The notes under the pieces: model-generated
Seen by the model: only the letters and a program-made list of their open reading frames with translations
Told to the model about the DNA's origin: nothing
Database searches by the model: none
Program-made: the position numbers and the translations under genes
Part shown: one piece after another, positions 13,370-25,199 of the stretch
Numbering within the stretch: the stretch's first letter is position 1
Layout: every line of letters begins with the position of its first letter
Source of the DNA: Penelope pileata
Lineage: Eukaryota > Chordata > Aves > Galliformes > Cracidae
Direction: 5' to 3'
DNA: 64,000 nt
Assembly: GCA_013396635.1 (NCBI GenBank)
Contig: WBMW01000582.1
Coordinates: forward strand, 1,133,634-1,197,633

Positions 13370-13908
13370 GGTTGCTCTCAAAAAGTAATGCCACCAATTT
13401 ATTTCCATGTTAACTACAACAGATACAAAGATCAAAATAACACTATTTGATAGAGCAAGTTCTCAGCTACAGAACACTAGTTTTCAACAGTCACCACCAT
13501 TAGCTGTGCATTTTCACCAGTGGTGAACAAGAGCCCACATGCCACACTCATAAAAATCTGCTCCACTGGAGGTGACACTGTCATCTCTGCTGAAATGCAC
13601 CACCACCGCCTCACTGTGCTCGCATCCACTGTTTGGTCTCCAGAAACATTCAGCAACCATCGATGAACGTCAATGGGTGCCATTTTTTCCACATGGAGGA
13701 ATTAAGTCTCACACCTTTGCTTCATACTCACTTCCATGTCAGACGGTGTTGTGTCAGAGTGCCCCTCTGCTGCCATCTATCACATGGCAACAAAATGGAA
13801 CGGAATATTGGTGAGAAGGTTCAACCTCTACTGCCATACCACCAACATCCGCCTCTGATGTCTCAGGCCAACATAATAAAACAGGAGGCATTACTTTCAG
13901 AGCAGCCC
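13370..13908 (-). mobile_element. Short mariner (Galluhop-like) copy 2
   Basis: A second element of the same family as the one at 9229-9740 lies in the same orientation. It has TA before ggttgctctcaaaaagtaat on the left and an inverted match (cattactttcagagcagccc) on the right. Internal blocks are shared with copy 1, such as tcacatggcaacaaaatgga and the minus-strand peptide APIDVHRWLLNVSGDQTVDA, which resembles the mariner helix-turn-helix. Stops and the short length show that it is non-functional. Confidence 0.82.
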
Positions 13909-14433
13909 TTGTTTGGATTAACTATTTCTCTGTATATGCCTTTGGACGTAGAATTATTCAAGACTTGCATCTGATTCCTATCATTCTCAGTCAAGCTCTT
14001 AATTTGAGGAAGATCACTCATTGGGGGGCCTTGAATCTTATTGTGTTAAATGAGCTGTCGACAGTAGTAATATCTCCTTGGAAAGCAATGAAACCAGTAT
14101 CTTTCTTCAGGAAAGAAGAATTAAGGTATCATTGCACAGAAGGATTAAAACCAAGTTTTGAAAATCAAAGCTTCCTGTTTGCGTATTCAGTATTATTTTA
14201 CTTTCCACTCTGGAACAAAAGAAGCTATTACAGTAGGGGAAAAAAATACTGCAGACTGTCTTGCATGACAGAGGGGGTGTTGTAGGTGCACGCAGATAGA
14301 TGAATAGATAATATATATTCAATTTGAAACACGCATTTAACTGAATCAAAAATAGTGAGTTTTCTCTAAAGTGCAAGTAGCTGTTATACATACTTTTAAA
14401 CTCAATGTAAAATTATTCCTTTTCTTTTTTAAG

Positions 14434-14609
14434 CTGCCAGCTAACAAAGATGCCTTCCGAAAGACATGGAACCCTAAGTATACGCTACGCAGTCATTTTG
14501 ATGGAGTGCGGGCATTAGCTTTTCATCCTGTAGAGCCTGTGCTGGTTACAGCCTCTGAGGACCATACTCTAAAACTCTGGAATTTGCAGAAAACGGTTCC
14601 TGCCAAAAA
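14434..14609 (+). CDS. STRN3: STRN3 exon C (WD repeat 1)
   Basis: A 176-nt exon lies after a strong pyrimidine tract and aag acceptor. It encodes LPANKDAFRKTWNPKYTLRS, then HFDGVRALAFHPVEPVLVTA and SEDHTLKLWNLQKTVPAK. This is the first WD40 blade with its DH...LKLWN signature. The exon ends after AAA AA, and the following intron starts with GCAAGT instead of GT. The next exon supplies the G that completes AAG (Lys), so the non-canonical donor is required by the reading frame. Confidence 0.96.
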
Positions 14610-14749
14610 GCAAGTATACGGGTTTTTGTAAAGCATCAGTTGTGTTTAAATGTCTTTGAAATTGATGCCCTTCAAACTCTTAAACATTTTTAGAGTTTTT
14701 TCAGTTGAGATTTCATTTAGTATAATAACTCTTCCTCCTCTTCTTTCAG
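14610..14749 (+). other. STRN3: GC-AG intron of STRN3 (140 nt)
   Basis: The intron begins GCAAGTAT and ends TTCTTTCAG. GC-AG introns are a known minor class with otherwise strong donor consensus, as seen here in the AAGT that follows. No GT nearby keeps the K-K-S-A-S-L-D reading of vertebrate STRN3. At 140 nt it is one of the shorter introns of the gene in this window. Confidence 0.85.
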
Positions 14750-14797
14750 GAGTGCCTCTTTAGATGTAGAACCCATCTACACATTTAGGGCCCACAT
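14750..14797 (+). CDS. STRN3: STRN3 exon D (48-nt microexon-like, start of WD 2)
   Basis: This small exon runs from a cttctttcag acceptor to a gtaagt donor. It encodes SASLDVEPIYTFRAH and the first two bases of Ile. It links WD blade 1 to blade 2. Its 48 nt are in frame, so skipping would remove 16 residues without a frameshift. Confidence 0.95.
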
Positions 14798-15888
14798 GTA
14801 AGTGTTTGGTAGAATTACTTGATAAATGTGTTATTTTGTGGATGCATAAAACATCATATAGACAAGATTATGTTCTTTAAAACCAGGTAAATACTGAATT
14901 GCTGTCATCAATTGCAGAGTCCGTGATAAAAAGAGGAAGGAGGTCTTGTAGAAGACGATACTGAAATTACCCGAGTAATGCCTATAGCTTGGACTGTGGC
15001 TTTTAATATGTGATATCTAAAAGAAAATAAATGAGGTAGAACGTAATAGTCCAACATAGTCCTCAGAGGTTTGAGAAATGAAAAGTACAGTGCAATCATC
15101 AAGAGGAAAAAAAAAATGCAGAGTCCAGGTTCATTCCTCTTTGTGCCGAGTATGCAGGTGAACTTAACTAATAATCTCTATTTTCACCTGCTTTAGAAAT
15201 GTAATTCTAGTTTGTCCATCTGTGCTTAAATGACCATTAAACTTTTTATTCTACGCATGGCCTGTTGTGAACCAGCCATCTAATTTGGGATATTGTTTTA
15301 CTTTGGGATATTGTTTTACAAGACAGTTAAACCTGATCTAGTACGTCCAAAAGTGCTGCTTCCTTTGGGGTACAGCTTTTGCTTGTCAAGTATCACAGCA
15401 AACAGGTTCAAAAAGTTAAACCAGAAGCAGTCTAACCTTAGCCAAAAAGTACTCCTTATTTTTCTGAACCAGTTTCCTGGAGCATAGGTTTCTGTCTGTC
15501 TGAGAAAGCTAATAGTTCTGGTGGCAGTGGGCTAGCAGCAGCTCTTTCAGCACAGCTAGTTTTTAGATTGGCATAGGCTCTCTTTTAAAATCCCCCAAAA
15601 AATCCCTCATGCTTTGCAGATGTAGTTTCTGTTGAAGTAAGATTGTGTTCCTGAATTGCTTAAGTTTTGATAGTCTAGTTAATTTGTTATAAATACTTTA
15701 ATATTTTAATCCGGTTCTGTATAACTTGTTAAGGCTGAAAGATTTTAACAGAATTGTTTGTATCGAATTTTTCTTAGTTTAATCCAATCTAGTTTTTTGT
15801 TTTTGCTTTTTAAAATAGATCGCAAAACTTTTTGTTTCTATACTGTTGGCAGTATCAGTCAACTTTCTGCTTTTCTGTCTCCCAATAG

Positions 15889-16010
15889 TGGACCTGTATT
15901 GTCCTTGGCAATTAGTTCTAATGGAGAACAGTGTTTCAGTGGTGGTATTGATGCAACCATCCAGTGGTGGAACATGCCTAGCCCTAACGTGGACCCATAT
16001 GACACCTATG
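15889..16010 (+). CDS. STRN3: STRN3 exon E (WD repeat 2)
   Basis: A 122-nt exon runs from tcccaatag to gtaaga. It encodes GPVLSLAISSNGEQCFSGG, then IDATIQWWNMPSPNVDPYDT. This is the second blade, with a WW in place of the usual LW. The first T completes the Ile codon from exon D, and the last G begins the Glu codon finished in exon F. The upstream open frame is intronic. Confidence 0.96.
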
Positions 16011-18067
16011 GTAAGAACCTTTTAAAAGATAAGCAATTGATAGCTGTTGTCTTGAATGTTAATTTTCTGTTTGATAATCTGTTTTCTAAAGCCTTTGTGG
16101 AATGTAAATGCTGGTTTATAAACTGAACTGTATTTTTTCAACTTTATTATGTAGTAAATGTTCATTGTTTATTTCCAGTAGCGTTGATAGCATCCTTTCT
16201 GTAGAACTATAACAGAAAAACTAGCAAATTCTGAGGTTTAAATACAGAAGAAATTAGTCATATCCCTTATTTTTCTAAAGAACATGACTACTGCTTTGCA
16301 TTAAAATTCCAAATATTGGAAAATTAGTCAGATTTTGTCCTGTGTTTCTGATTTGCATTTTTGCTTCCCGTAACCAATGTCTTCTAAGAGCTGGTAACTG
16401 CATGGAAAACTGTAATTTGTCTTCCTGCCACTGATGTGGATCAGCATTTTGTGTTTATGGTGCAGTATCTTCTATCGCTGAAGTCTGAATGGCACAGAGG
16501 CGAGACTGTTCAGTATCCTTGCTTTCTGCCTTGTGTCACTATGATGAGTGAGCTGGTATGTCACTCAGGCTGCATAGTCTGCATCAGAGGGATGGGAGGC
16601 AGTGCTGTCTTGCATCGATTTAGGAAGACCATTAAACCCTATTGCTTAAAACCAATATGGAGATCAAGTCCTGCCTGTCTGCTAAAAGAAAAGTGCATTT
16701 CATGTATTTTAGTTGCTAACAACGGTATGATCTGTTCATGCAGGTAGAGTAATAAATATAATTTGCATGGGCCTCAGACAAACTGTCTCTATTGAAGTAA
16801 TAAAGTTATTTTTAAAAGCCAGAGCTCTCATGAGATGTTCTTCCTCCCTAAAGCTTTGTTAGCTGGGCTTTTGTTTGCAAGACCAGCTTGTTTTAAATTT
16901 CATGCAAAACTAAGGTTTAGAGATTTGACTTCATTCCTTATTTGCCTTTTTCTCCGTAATCCACTCAAAGCCTGGTATATTAAAAAACCATCTATAAAAA
17001 GCAGCTATAAAATATGAATTTGTTTCTTTGTTCCACGGCAGAAGTAGTCTTGTTTTGATGTTAGGGTACCTGAGAGTTTTAGAGCATGTGTCAGCAGAGT
17101 ACACTGTGAAAGAAACAGTATTACAGCAAAGTTGTTGGTGTTTAAGTAACTCAGGAATAAGAAAAGCTGATTTTTTTAGATGCTTTTACATCTTGTACAA
17201 AGGAAGTGCTGCAACCAAGCATCTTTACAAGCGTCTTTAAGATATGGTAAATTTGGATAAAAGAAGCAAGCCTCTCTGAGAGGAGAGGTTGTAACAAGTG
17301 TGTATCATTCTGAAAAAAAGGACATAGATGTTTTATTGAGAAAGCTATCAGAGGTTGTGAAAAATGATATACTGTGTAATATTCTAGCTGTTGCTTAAAC
17401 AATAAATCAAAAAAATAAAGGTTCTGATTTTTCCTTTTTCTAGCTCTCCTTGATAGATAATAATGATAATTATTTCTTTGAAGTAAAAGTGCTCTAACTT
17501 CAGTTACAGGCTGTTTTTTATATGTAATGTCAACGAATGACTGAAGGAGTTATTAGCGTGCAAACTTCATTTGCCAGCAAGCTGTTTAAATATGAAAGTA
17601 TTAGTTTATCCTAGCTAGCTGCATGGATTTGAAGCTGTTCAAAATTTCTCTAAAATGATTCTGGTGAATAGTGGGACAACATTATTTATTACGTTGATTA
17701 TTCATGTGCAGTGTAGTGGACCATTTTGTTTGTGAATCTAATCTGAACTATTTGTATTCCAGAAAACTACTTGAATAAAAAATAAATAAATGCAGAAACA
17801 CTTGTCTTTCATTTAGCTTTCTATTTGCAGTCAGGTTTGTTCAGAATTTGCACTTGCACTGAATGTTTTGGCACTTCATTTAGATTTTCCTGTTACTGAT
17901 ACTCACAGAAACAGGTGCATGAGTACAACTAACAGATCTGTTGGATCACAGACGTGATGAATTAATCTTTTAGTCTAAGTGGTGTATATGGCTGTTTTAT
18001 GTGGAATTGAATTTATATTGAGCTGCAATAAATACTTATTTAGTTCCTAAACTTTTGTTTTTTCCAG

Positions 18068-18235
18068 AGCCAAACGTTCTAGCTGGCACATTAATTGCTC
18101 ACACGGATGCAGTCTGGGGTCTTGCTTACAGTGGTGTAAAGAATCACTTACTATCTTGTTCAGCAGATGGCACTATTAGATTGTGGAACCCACCAGAAAA
18201 AATGCCCTGTATTTGCACTTACAATGGAGAGAAAG
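18068..18235 (+). CDS. STRN3: STRN3 exon F (WD repeat 3)
   Basis: A 168-nt exon runs from tttccag to gtaagt. It encodes EPNVLAGTLIAHTDAVWGLA, then YSGVKNHLLSCSADGTIRLW and NPPEKMPCICTYNGEK. This is the third blade, with a clear HTDAV...GTIRLWN WD40 signature. It differs from the recalled human protein by conservative substitutions only. Confidence 0.96.
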
Positions 18236-18502
18236 GTAAGTTTTTTGCAGTGACGTTTTGGTTTTGAAAATTTGAGACATCTGATGATGTATCTTGGCTT
18301 ATCTCCATTTTTCAAAACTAGATAACAGGACTAAAGGGAAAAGATTTTTTTTTTTTTTTTAGTAAGATAATCCTGGCACTGTGGTGTTACTCTAACGGGA
18401 ACAAATTTCTTTGTTAAAGTATGAGTATAAAGCAAGCTTAATGCTTAAACTGTCAAGAATTTTAAAGTGTTCTTTCTAAAGATGGTTTTTTTTACTTTTT
18501 AG

Positions 18503-18643
18503 AGCATGGTATACCTACATCGGTTGACTTTATAGGTTGTGATCCTGCTCATATGGTGGCATCTTTTAACACTGGCAGCACAGTCATCTATGATTTAGAA
18601 ACATCCCAATCAGTGGTAATGCTTTCATCACAAGTAGAATCTG
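18503..18643 (+). CDS. STRN3: STRN3 exon G (WD repeat 4)
   Basis: A 141-nt exon runs from tactttttag to gtaagta. It encodes HGIPTSVDFIGCDPAHMVAS, then FNTGSTVIYDLETSQSVVML and SSQVES. This blade lacks the WD dipeptide, as in other striatins. The exon ends with the first G of a Gly codon. Confidence 0.96.
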
Positions 18644-19664
18644 GTAAGTAAAGCTCTCTTCTGTTAAATATCCATCTGGAATGAGGTATTTTCGTGCAAG
18701 TTCATGGGAAATAAAAAGAAAAGCGTATGCTCTTCACCCGCATTATGTGATTTGATGTCTTAAGTTGGTTAGTTCCAAATGTCTTTTCAGTTGAAAAGTG
18801 TGGATTAGCAGGGCTTGAAAGCTGCCAAAGCAACAGTTTTTCATCTCCTAAGCTTAGTTTTCTCTGGATTTGGTTGTCTAAATTGTATATTAAAATAGTT
18901 GTAATTATATAGCTTTGACGTGGAAGATAATAAGAAGTGATTTAAGCAAATGATTAGTTCAGTGTACAATCTGTACAGGTTGTGCTTATACCTCCTCTCC
19001 TGTGGAACATTTAATATTAGAAATTCTGTTGCTACAAATAAGATGTTACAGAGACATAGCTCATTGTTGAGAGTTGTATGTAGTTGATGAGACTCTAAAT
19101 AGAGGAGCCTTTCTCAAGACTTAAAGCAGAGGTGTATATCAAAACACAGAAAGTGCTTTGTGAGGAATATTCTAAGAACTTTTAAAGAGATTCTAAACTG
19201 TTCATTGTTTCTTTAAGCTGAAATACAAACGTCTGACAATCTGATAGATTTGGTTGACTTTAGTTATTTGTACTCTTTGTTTTCGAGGTAATCTTTTTTT
19301 GATATGGAAGTATAAGGGGTGTGTTCTAAACATACAGATAGTTTGTTTCTGCTTGGTTAGTGCTGCCCTGAAGTACCTTCCTTGGTTTGTTTGCCTTCCC
19401 TCTCAAGGATCTTTCCTATATGTAAACCACTTGTCCAGCTTTAACCTTAAAGTACATTGACTGGAACATACCTGGCTTAGTCCACCTCCTGTAAAACAAG
19501 AAGCTGTTAGTTATAAGACTTATATATGTTGTTCCTAAGGTGTTATTTATATAATACTAGTTAATACAATAAGCTAAAATGCAATGCTAAAATATTCTTA
19601 TTTTAGCTTTGACCCTTTCTTTAAGGCAGATGAGTATATGTTTGTGCTTTTTATTTATTTTCAG

Positions 19665-19772
19665 GTATACAATCAAATAATCATATTAACAAGGTAGTAA
19701 GTCATCCCACGCTTCCTGTAACTATTACAGCTCATGAAGATAGACACATCAAATTTTTTGACAACAAAACGG
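19665..19772 (+). CDS. STRN3: STRN3 exon H (WD repeat 5)
   Basis: A 108-nt exon runs from attttcag to gtaagg. It encodes IQSNNHINKVVSHPTLPVTI, then TAHEDRHIKFFDNKTG. This is the fifth blade, with FFD replacing the canonical WD. It is in frame on both sides (split Gly codons). Confidence 0.96.
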
Positions 19773-20277
19773 GTAAGGGTAAAGAGACCCTAATCTTTAT
19801 GTCTGAAAATGTTCCAAGTAAATCTGGATGGATGTAGGGAGAAACCATTTGTAGAGAACTTACTGGTGATCAAGACTTCATTGCTGCAGTTCTACATGAA
19901 AGCGAACTTCTGGTATTTGTAAGATAAACTTCACTACTTCTTACATGAAATAATGAAGTTCTTCACAGTTGTGACTTTAGCAGTCAGAAATACTCTTAGG
20001 TAGAGATGGTTGTGAGGGGCAAGAATATCCTTTTAAATTAGCAAGATGTTAATTTATAGAATATCTGCACCATTTTCATTCTGTCCTCATTTCCATATTT
20101 CTAACTCCAAGCATGCATCAGTGATGTTTTTTTACCTCTCAGTACTAAATGTCATTACTTATTATGATGGCAAGAAATAGCCCTTATATACCATGTTATT
20201 CTGTATTGCATTTAATGGTAATATTACTTTTAAGATAAACTACTTCACAGGAAATTGACCGTTTATTTTGTTTTTAG

Positions 20278-20364
20278 GTAAAATGATCCATTCTATGGTT
20301 GCTCACTTGGATGCTGTCACAAGTCTAGCTGTAGATCCTAACGGAATCTATTTAATGTCTGGAA
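20278..20364 (+). CDS. STRN3: STRN3 exon I (WD repeat 6, first part)
   Basis: An 87-nt exon runs from gtttttag to gtaagg. It encodes KMIHSMVAHLDAVTSLAVDP, then NGIYLMSG and the first base of Ser. A 119-nt intron follows. Confidence 0.96.
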
Positions 20365-20483
20365 GTAAGGGGTTTTTAATACTCATATGCTTTATGTATT
20401 TTGCATTTCTGATGCATTTAAGCGTCTGACAAAAACCTAACTTTCTTTTTTTCTTTTTTCTTGTGTTTTTTTACACTAAACAG

Positions 20484-20653
20484 GCCATGATTGTTCCATT
20501 AGATTATGGAATTTGGACAGCAAGACGTGCGTGCAAGAAATAACAGCTCATAGGAAAAAGCTGGATGAATCAATTTATGATGTAGCATTTCATCCATCAA
20601 AAGCATATATTGCCAGTGCAGGAGCTGATGCCCTTGCCAAAGTATTTGTGTGA
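20484..20653 (+). CDS. STRN3: STRN3 last coding exon J (WD repeats 6-7, stop)
   Basis: The terminal coding exon follows a taaacag acceptor. It encodes HDCSIRLWNLDSKTCVQEIT, then AHRKKLDESIYDVAFHPSKA and YIASAGADALAKVFV, and ends at TGA 20651-20653. The ...LAKVFV end is the conserved C-terminus of striatins, so the stop is authentic. The exon continues into the 3' UTR. Confidence 0.97.
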
Positions 20654-21982
20654 CACAGCAGAACAAACCTGCGTCATAACAGCAGGTCTGTTTGGACAAA
20701 AAAGAGGGAATGCGTCACTGCCATCAATAAGGTTACCAATAAGACACTACATCTGATCTGCCTGGGTGAAGGCTCTGAAGTGGGGCAGGTTTAAGTTGGT
20801 GAAAAGTCACCACATCTTGAACAATGTCAGGCTCATTCATTTAACTGTAATTACTGTATTTGGGGGGGGTGGGGAGAAGTAAAAAAGGAAAATCAGTATT
20901 TGTAGCCTTGACTGGATATGAACTGAGCGTATGTCTGTTCTTTAGGTGTCTTTAAGCAAACGTGGAGTCTGATCTTACAAAAGACTTTTATTTTGGACTC
21001 TGTGTGCTGCCTTAGGGTTAGGAATGTGGTGCTCTTGTGGGGGGAAGTGAGCTCCAAGAGTAGCTTTCTTTTCATCTCGTAGTAATCTTCTGTTTATCAG
21101 TTGAATGCCACAGATTCCCCTTTTAAACTTTTATTTTGCTTTAAAGAAAAGGAAATTTAACTTAAAATATTTTAGCATTAGTTGCACAAAATGTTTGGAT
21201 AAAATTCTAGTTTTTATAAGTCTTTTTATATATTTAGCCTGTCACAACAGTGCTCAAGATTGTATTGATAATGTTTTTCTGCATTATAGAACCCTAAAAC
21301 ACAGAGAACTCACTGACCCGCTGCCGTGTAACCACACTCTTCCCTTCTTTTGCCTAATACAGCTCAGCTAAGTCCTTGCATAAGGATGCTAATTCTTCAT
21401 CATCAACTGTCTTCATAAATAAAGGACTGTAAAATGTGTTTAAATGAAACACAGAGGGGTTAACACCCCCCGATGAACTCTTTAAAAAAAAAAAAAAAAT
21501 TAATCTTGGCATCCTATCACTATGTGATATTTTGTACATCTTACTGTATTTACGAGTTTATTTATCAAGGATTACCCATCTTGCTAATGGCCTATTGTTA
21601 TTTATTTCACTTTTTGTTGGTCTTTATATCCTTTTATGTAGTGTGTTAAAGGGCCCTGTATATCTATTATGGCAATCTTTGGACAGTCTAAAATAGATGA
21701 GAAAATGGGACATTTCATAATTCTGAAGTTGCAAACCAAGATTTTTTTTTTTCTTTGGTTAAGTATCTGGAGTGGAGTTGAATCCAAAAAACAATTGTTT
21801 CAGAACTTTTGGAGTGAAAAATATTTTTATTTGCGTTTCAAATAGAATACAAAAGTAGTTGATTCAAGATTCATAAATCTGCTGTGTTTTGACTAGTTAT
21901 TCCCTGCTTCTATTTTATTTTCAGATGTGCTTCAGTTTATGGTGTAACTAAAGATTTTGTTTGTGTAATGCATGATTAATAC

Positions 21983-21988
21983 AATAAA
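21983..21988 (+). terminator. STRN3: Candidate poly(A) signal 1 of STRN3
   Basis: A canonical AATAAA is followed within 30 nt by a T-rich then GT-rich stretch. This is the most proximal good signal after the STRN3 stop. Confidence 0.6.
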
Positions 21989-22149
21989 GTATTTTTTCTA
22001 GTCTTCCACAAAACTTTTCTGATCAGTTTGCGAGTTTTGATGAGTTTTGTAAGGTTTCTGTTTTACAAACTATGAATCAGCAAATTTTTAAGATTGTACC
22101 ACATAGCAGAAGTACAGCTGTTGAAAAATAATGTATATAAAATGCATAT

Positions 22150-22155
22150 AATAAA
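22150..22155 (+). terminator. STRN3: Candidate poly(A) signal 2 of STRN3
   Basis: AATAAA lies in an A/T-rich run and is followed by tgttactgttggctac and other GT-rich sequence, which fits a downstream element. Confidence 0.5.
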
Positions 22156-23332
22156 TATTAAATGGTGTACCTGTATGTTACTGTTGGCTACATTATTTTG
22201 TGTTGCACAGTTTTGAACGTGTCATTCTACAAGTTACTAAATTAGGTCTAAATTTCAGCAAAATGACCATTTGTTTATTATGCTTACAAGCTGCTTTGCT
22301 TTTCGAAAATTGTAATAGTTGTTTGGGTGTCAACAATGTTTCAAGCAGCAGCACCCACATATAAGAACATGTTTCCACAATACTTTTAGAGCTTTTTACA
22401 AGAACAAATTGAGAATTAATGTATTTTTAGAGCCCTTATAAGATGATCACACTGCTTTTGATTATCTCTGTATATGAAGTGGTTCTGAAGTGATTTAGGG
22501 GCCAGGGAGGTACTCTGGTTTCACTTCAAACTGCCATGGAATCATTATGTTAAATTTAGAAAAACAGAACCTTAATTTCTAAATGCTGACAATTGGTCCC
22601 TATGTCAAATGGTGCCCATTAACCTTTGTCTGTTTCTTTACAAATCCTCCAGTAAAGATGGTGTACAGAAGGGCAGTCGTCTTTGTAAGAGGCCGAGCAA
22701 CACGTCAATGTTTAGCAACTCTGTGATGAGTCACTTCCTTGACAGTGTATCAGCAGAAACAGGAAACTACAACATGAATCTTAGATTTTCATGCAAAAGT
22801 AGTATATGTAGGTATAAATTACCTTTTGCTGGAACATGTTCTTGTAAGTGGCTTTAACTGTATTCTTCTATGTAAGTTTCGAGTTCAGCAGTGAGAATGT
22901 ATCTCATGCCATCTCATGTCAAAGAAATTAGATTTTTAAAAATGAGGAAAAAAGATGCCCATGGTAGGCAGAATACTGCAGTTGTATTCTGAAATTAATT
23001 TTGTTTTAGTAATAATGTTATATTGTTTGAAATGTGTTACAGTAAATAATAATTGTATAGGAATTGGATAATTTTGTCCTTTATCATGAAGGTTGAGGTG
23101 AGGCCTTTCAGTAACTGCTTGTAGGACACTAAGACTTTACTTTTGAAAGTGACATTCAGCTGATTTGCACTTTTTTCTTTCCAGTCTAAAGCATTCAACT
23201 AATCAACAGACAAGACAGTATTTGAATTTTATTGGAAGTAATTTCATAATCGCCTTTTCTGAAGCCAAACATTGTTTCTGGCAGCTTTTCCAGACTGCTG
23301 CATTTTAATGCTTAAATGAAATGTGATTGTTT

Positions 23333-23338
23333 AATAAA
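23333..23338 (+). terminator. STRN3: Candidate distal poly(A) signal of STRN3
   Basis: AATAAA is preceded by TTT and followed about 20 nt later by a T-run (tttttttttt) and a GTTGTATT element. It is the last strong signal before the intergenic spacer. Confidence 0.5.
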
Positions 23339-23355
23339 CATTGCCATGCATAACA

Positions 23356-25080
23356 TTTACTTTTTTTTTTGAGTTGTATTAAAATTGAAATGGTAAAAAC
23401 AAAAATTTGCTTATTTTCTTTAATTGAAATCTTAGTCTTCTTAGTTCACTAATGCACAGTGGATCAAATGCTGTAGTGAAGCTTCCTATATTGAATACTA
23501 GCAATAATATAGTACAGTCTTTTAAATACTGTGGGGTATAATCTAAAACTTTTATTATTTTATAGAACAGAAGAGCTGTAGTACTGGTGGTGAAAAAACT
23601 GGTAGTGCTGAAATAAATGTTTCTGTTTAGGAAAAACATCTCAGATTCTCTGAAAGGACTGATTTACTTCGCTTTTGCAAGTGAGACCCAAGGGATTCGC
23701 ACTGAAAAACTTGATGGCAACATACCTAAGTGCTTAATATTTAAGGTTTAGCACCAAGGGCATAGTTGATGCAACGGTCCTATTCATCTTGCTTTTTACT
23801 GTAGGAACTGCTTTAAGCACTAAGCTTTCTGCAGCTTAAATAAAATAAGCATGAAATGTACCTTAAAAAGGTTGTAACAAGCCCTGATAAAGATCCTTTC
23901 CTAATTTAGAAATCCTAAGAAATAATTATTATTTTTTTTTTTTAACTGGGAGATAATGATAGATTTTTCTAGTGGAACTCTGGGCTTGAGGATACATTGT
24001 CAGGCTGTACATCTCTCCCACTGCACACGAACTGATTTATTTTAAAACTGACAGCACTCTGTCTTGGCATGCTTTTAATTACACGCTGCTCTAGCACACT
24101 TCCCAGCTCGAAACAGCACAAAGCTGCTTGGTCACCGTGCTGACTGCTTTTCCATCTAGCTACCCCATGATGTAAAAGGTGTCTCAAACAAATGCTTCCC
24201 ATTTGAACAACTGGTGGTTTTGTAGGTGGCCTGCCTAAATCCTGCTGAGGTGACTTAAAACTTCTGTTCTCCTAGATAAGATTCCTAGCATGAAAATATA
24301 ACTGACCACCTTTTAGCTGTCTGGTTTGATTATACTCTTTGTAGCTATGGTTTTTTTGTTGTTTGTTTTTAAAAAAGTTCTGGAATTGTTTCTAAATCTG
24401 AGGAGAGCATGAATCATGGTATGAGTTCCATATTTAATATGTTCTCTATATATATAATCAGAATACACATATGTTGAAGCTAAATGGTCTCTATTAGTAG
24501 GGTTTTTTTTAATGAATAGTTGAAGGGTTTTTTTTAAAAAAAAGTCATTAAAATTTCATTAAAGTATATTGACCAAAATATTGACTGACTTGATAATGGG
24601 AAATAACATCTTTCTTTTTAGTCCTACCTCTTTCCTAGATGTCATAATGCCCTTCCCCCTTTCAAGAGAAGTCTTCTAGACTTTCTCAAAGTGTGTATAT
24701 AGCAAGAAAATATTTGTTTTTAAATATTTATGTTTATGGGAATTGATACCTGGAGAGTTCCCTAGTAACAAAAAAGCGACGTGAGGTAGCCTAGGTGTTA
24801 GGGCTCCTGTTGTCAGGAATCACTGATCCCCTGCCCTCAGCGCTCAGACTCAGCTCTCTGCTGAGTCAGTGACGTGGAAGTTGTGTATTTAACAGTAGTT
24901 ACAGTTTTATTTCTGTTCGTGCACATCAAACTGAGGAGATGTCATAGCAGTCTAGAACCTTATTAGGAGACCTTTAACATTCTTCTTGCTGATTTCCCCT
25001 ACTTCTTAAATTTGGTACTGATAAGAACACCTGGAAGGTCGCAGGTAGTGTTCCAGCTGGCTTAGTGACTGCTGCCTGTC
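23356..25080. other. Intergenic spacer, AT-rich
   Basis: No gene is seen. The segment holds short T- and A-runs, and composition rises in GC towards the CpG island at its right end. The only notable motif is the composite site at 24859-24877. Confidence 0.7.
24859..24877 (+). promoter_or_regulatory. MARE/AP-1 plus CRE-like composite site
   Basis: TGCTGAGTCAG is directly abutted by TGACGTGG. The first matches the half-palindromic Maf-recognition/AP-1 core (TGAGTCA), and the second matches a CREB/ATF-like core (TGACGT). It lies about 350 bp before the CpG island at 25.2 kb, so it could be an upstream element of that promoter. This is motif evidence only. Confidence 0.4.
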
Positions 25081-25199
25081 AGCCATGCCGGTGCGCTGGC
25101 AGTGCCTGTTTGCACAGCTGACAGGATCCCCGCTCTGGCTGGGGGTAGTGCTGAAACGCGAGGGAGGTGGTCGGTTGGATAATCTGCGAATCGCGCTCT

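Larger units (their letters stand above)
1..23355 (+). other. STRN3: STRN3 gene, 3' portion (striatin-3 / SG2NA)
   Basis: This is the 3' part of the striatin-3 gene. Striatin-3 is a regulatory B''' subunit of protein phosphatase 2A and a scaffold of the STRIPAK kinase/phosphatase complexes in the cytoplasm and at membranes. The window begins inside an intron. Ten coding exons follow (2467-20653, 1295 nt, about 430 residues), and all join in phase. They match the end of the linker and the complete C-terminal WD40 propeller of vertebrate STRN3 almost residue for residue. The N-terminal caveolin-binding, coiled-coil and calmodulin-binding parts lie upstream of the window. The gene converges on COCH. 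The right boundary is set by the last of three candidate poly(A) signals and is uncertain. Confidence 0.96.
20654..23355 (+). other. STRN3: STRN3 3' UTR (extent tentative)
   Basis: AT-rich, non-coding sequence follows the STRN3 stop without an obvious acceptor. Three candidate poly(A) signals (21983, 22150 and 23333) imply alternative 3' ends of about 1.3, 1.5 and 2.7 kb. The left limit is certain; the right limit rests on the motif alone. Confidence 0.6.

Noticed and set aside
15758..16126. 122-codon frame starting in the intron before STRN3 exon E
   Set aside because: Only 15889-16010 matches striatin. The rest is intron read-through on both sides.
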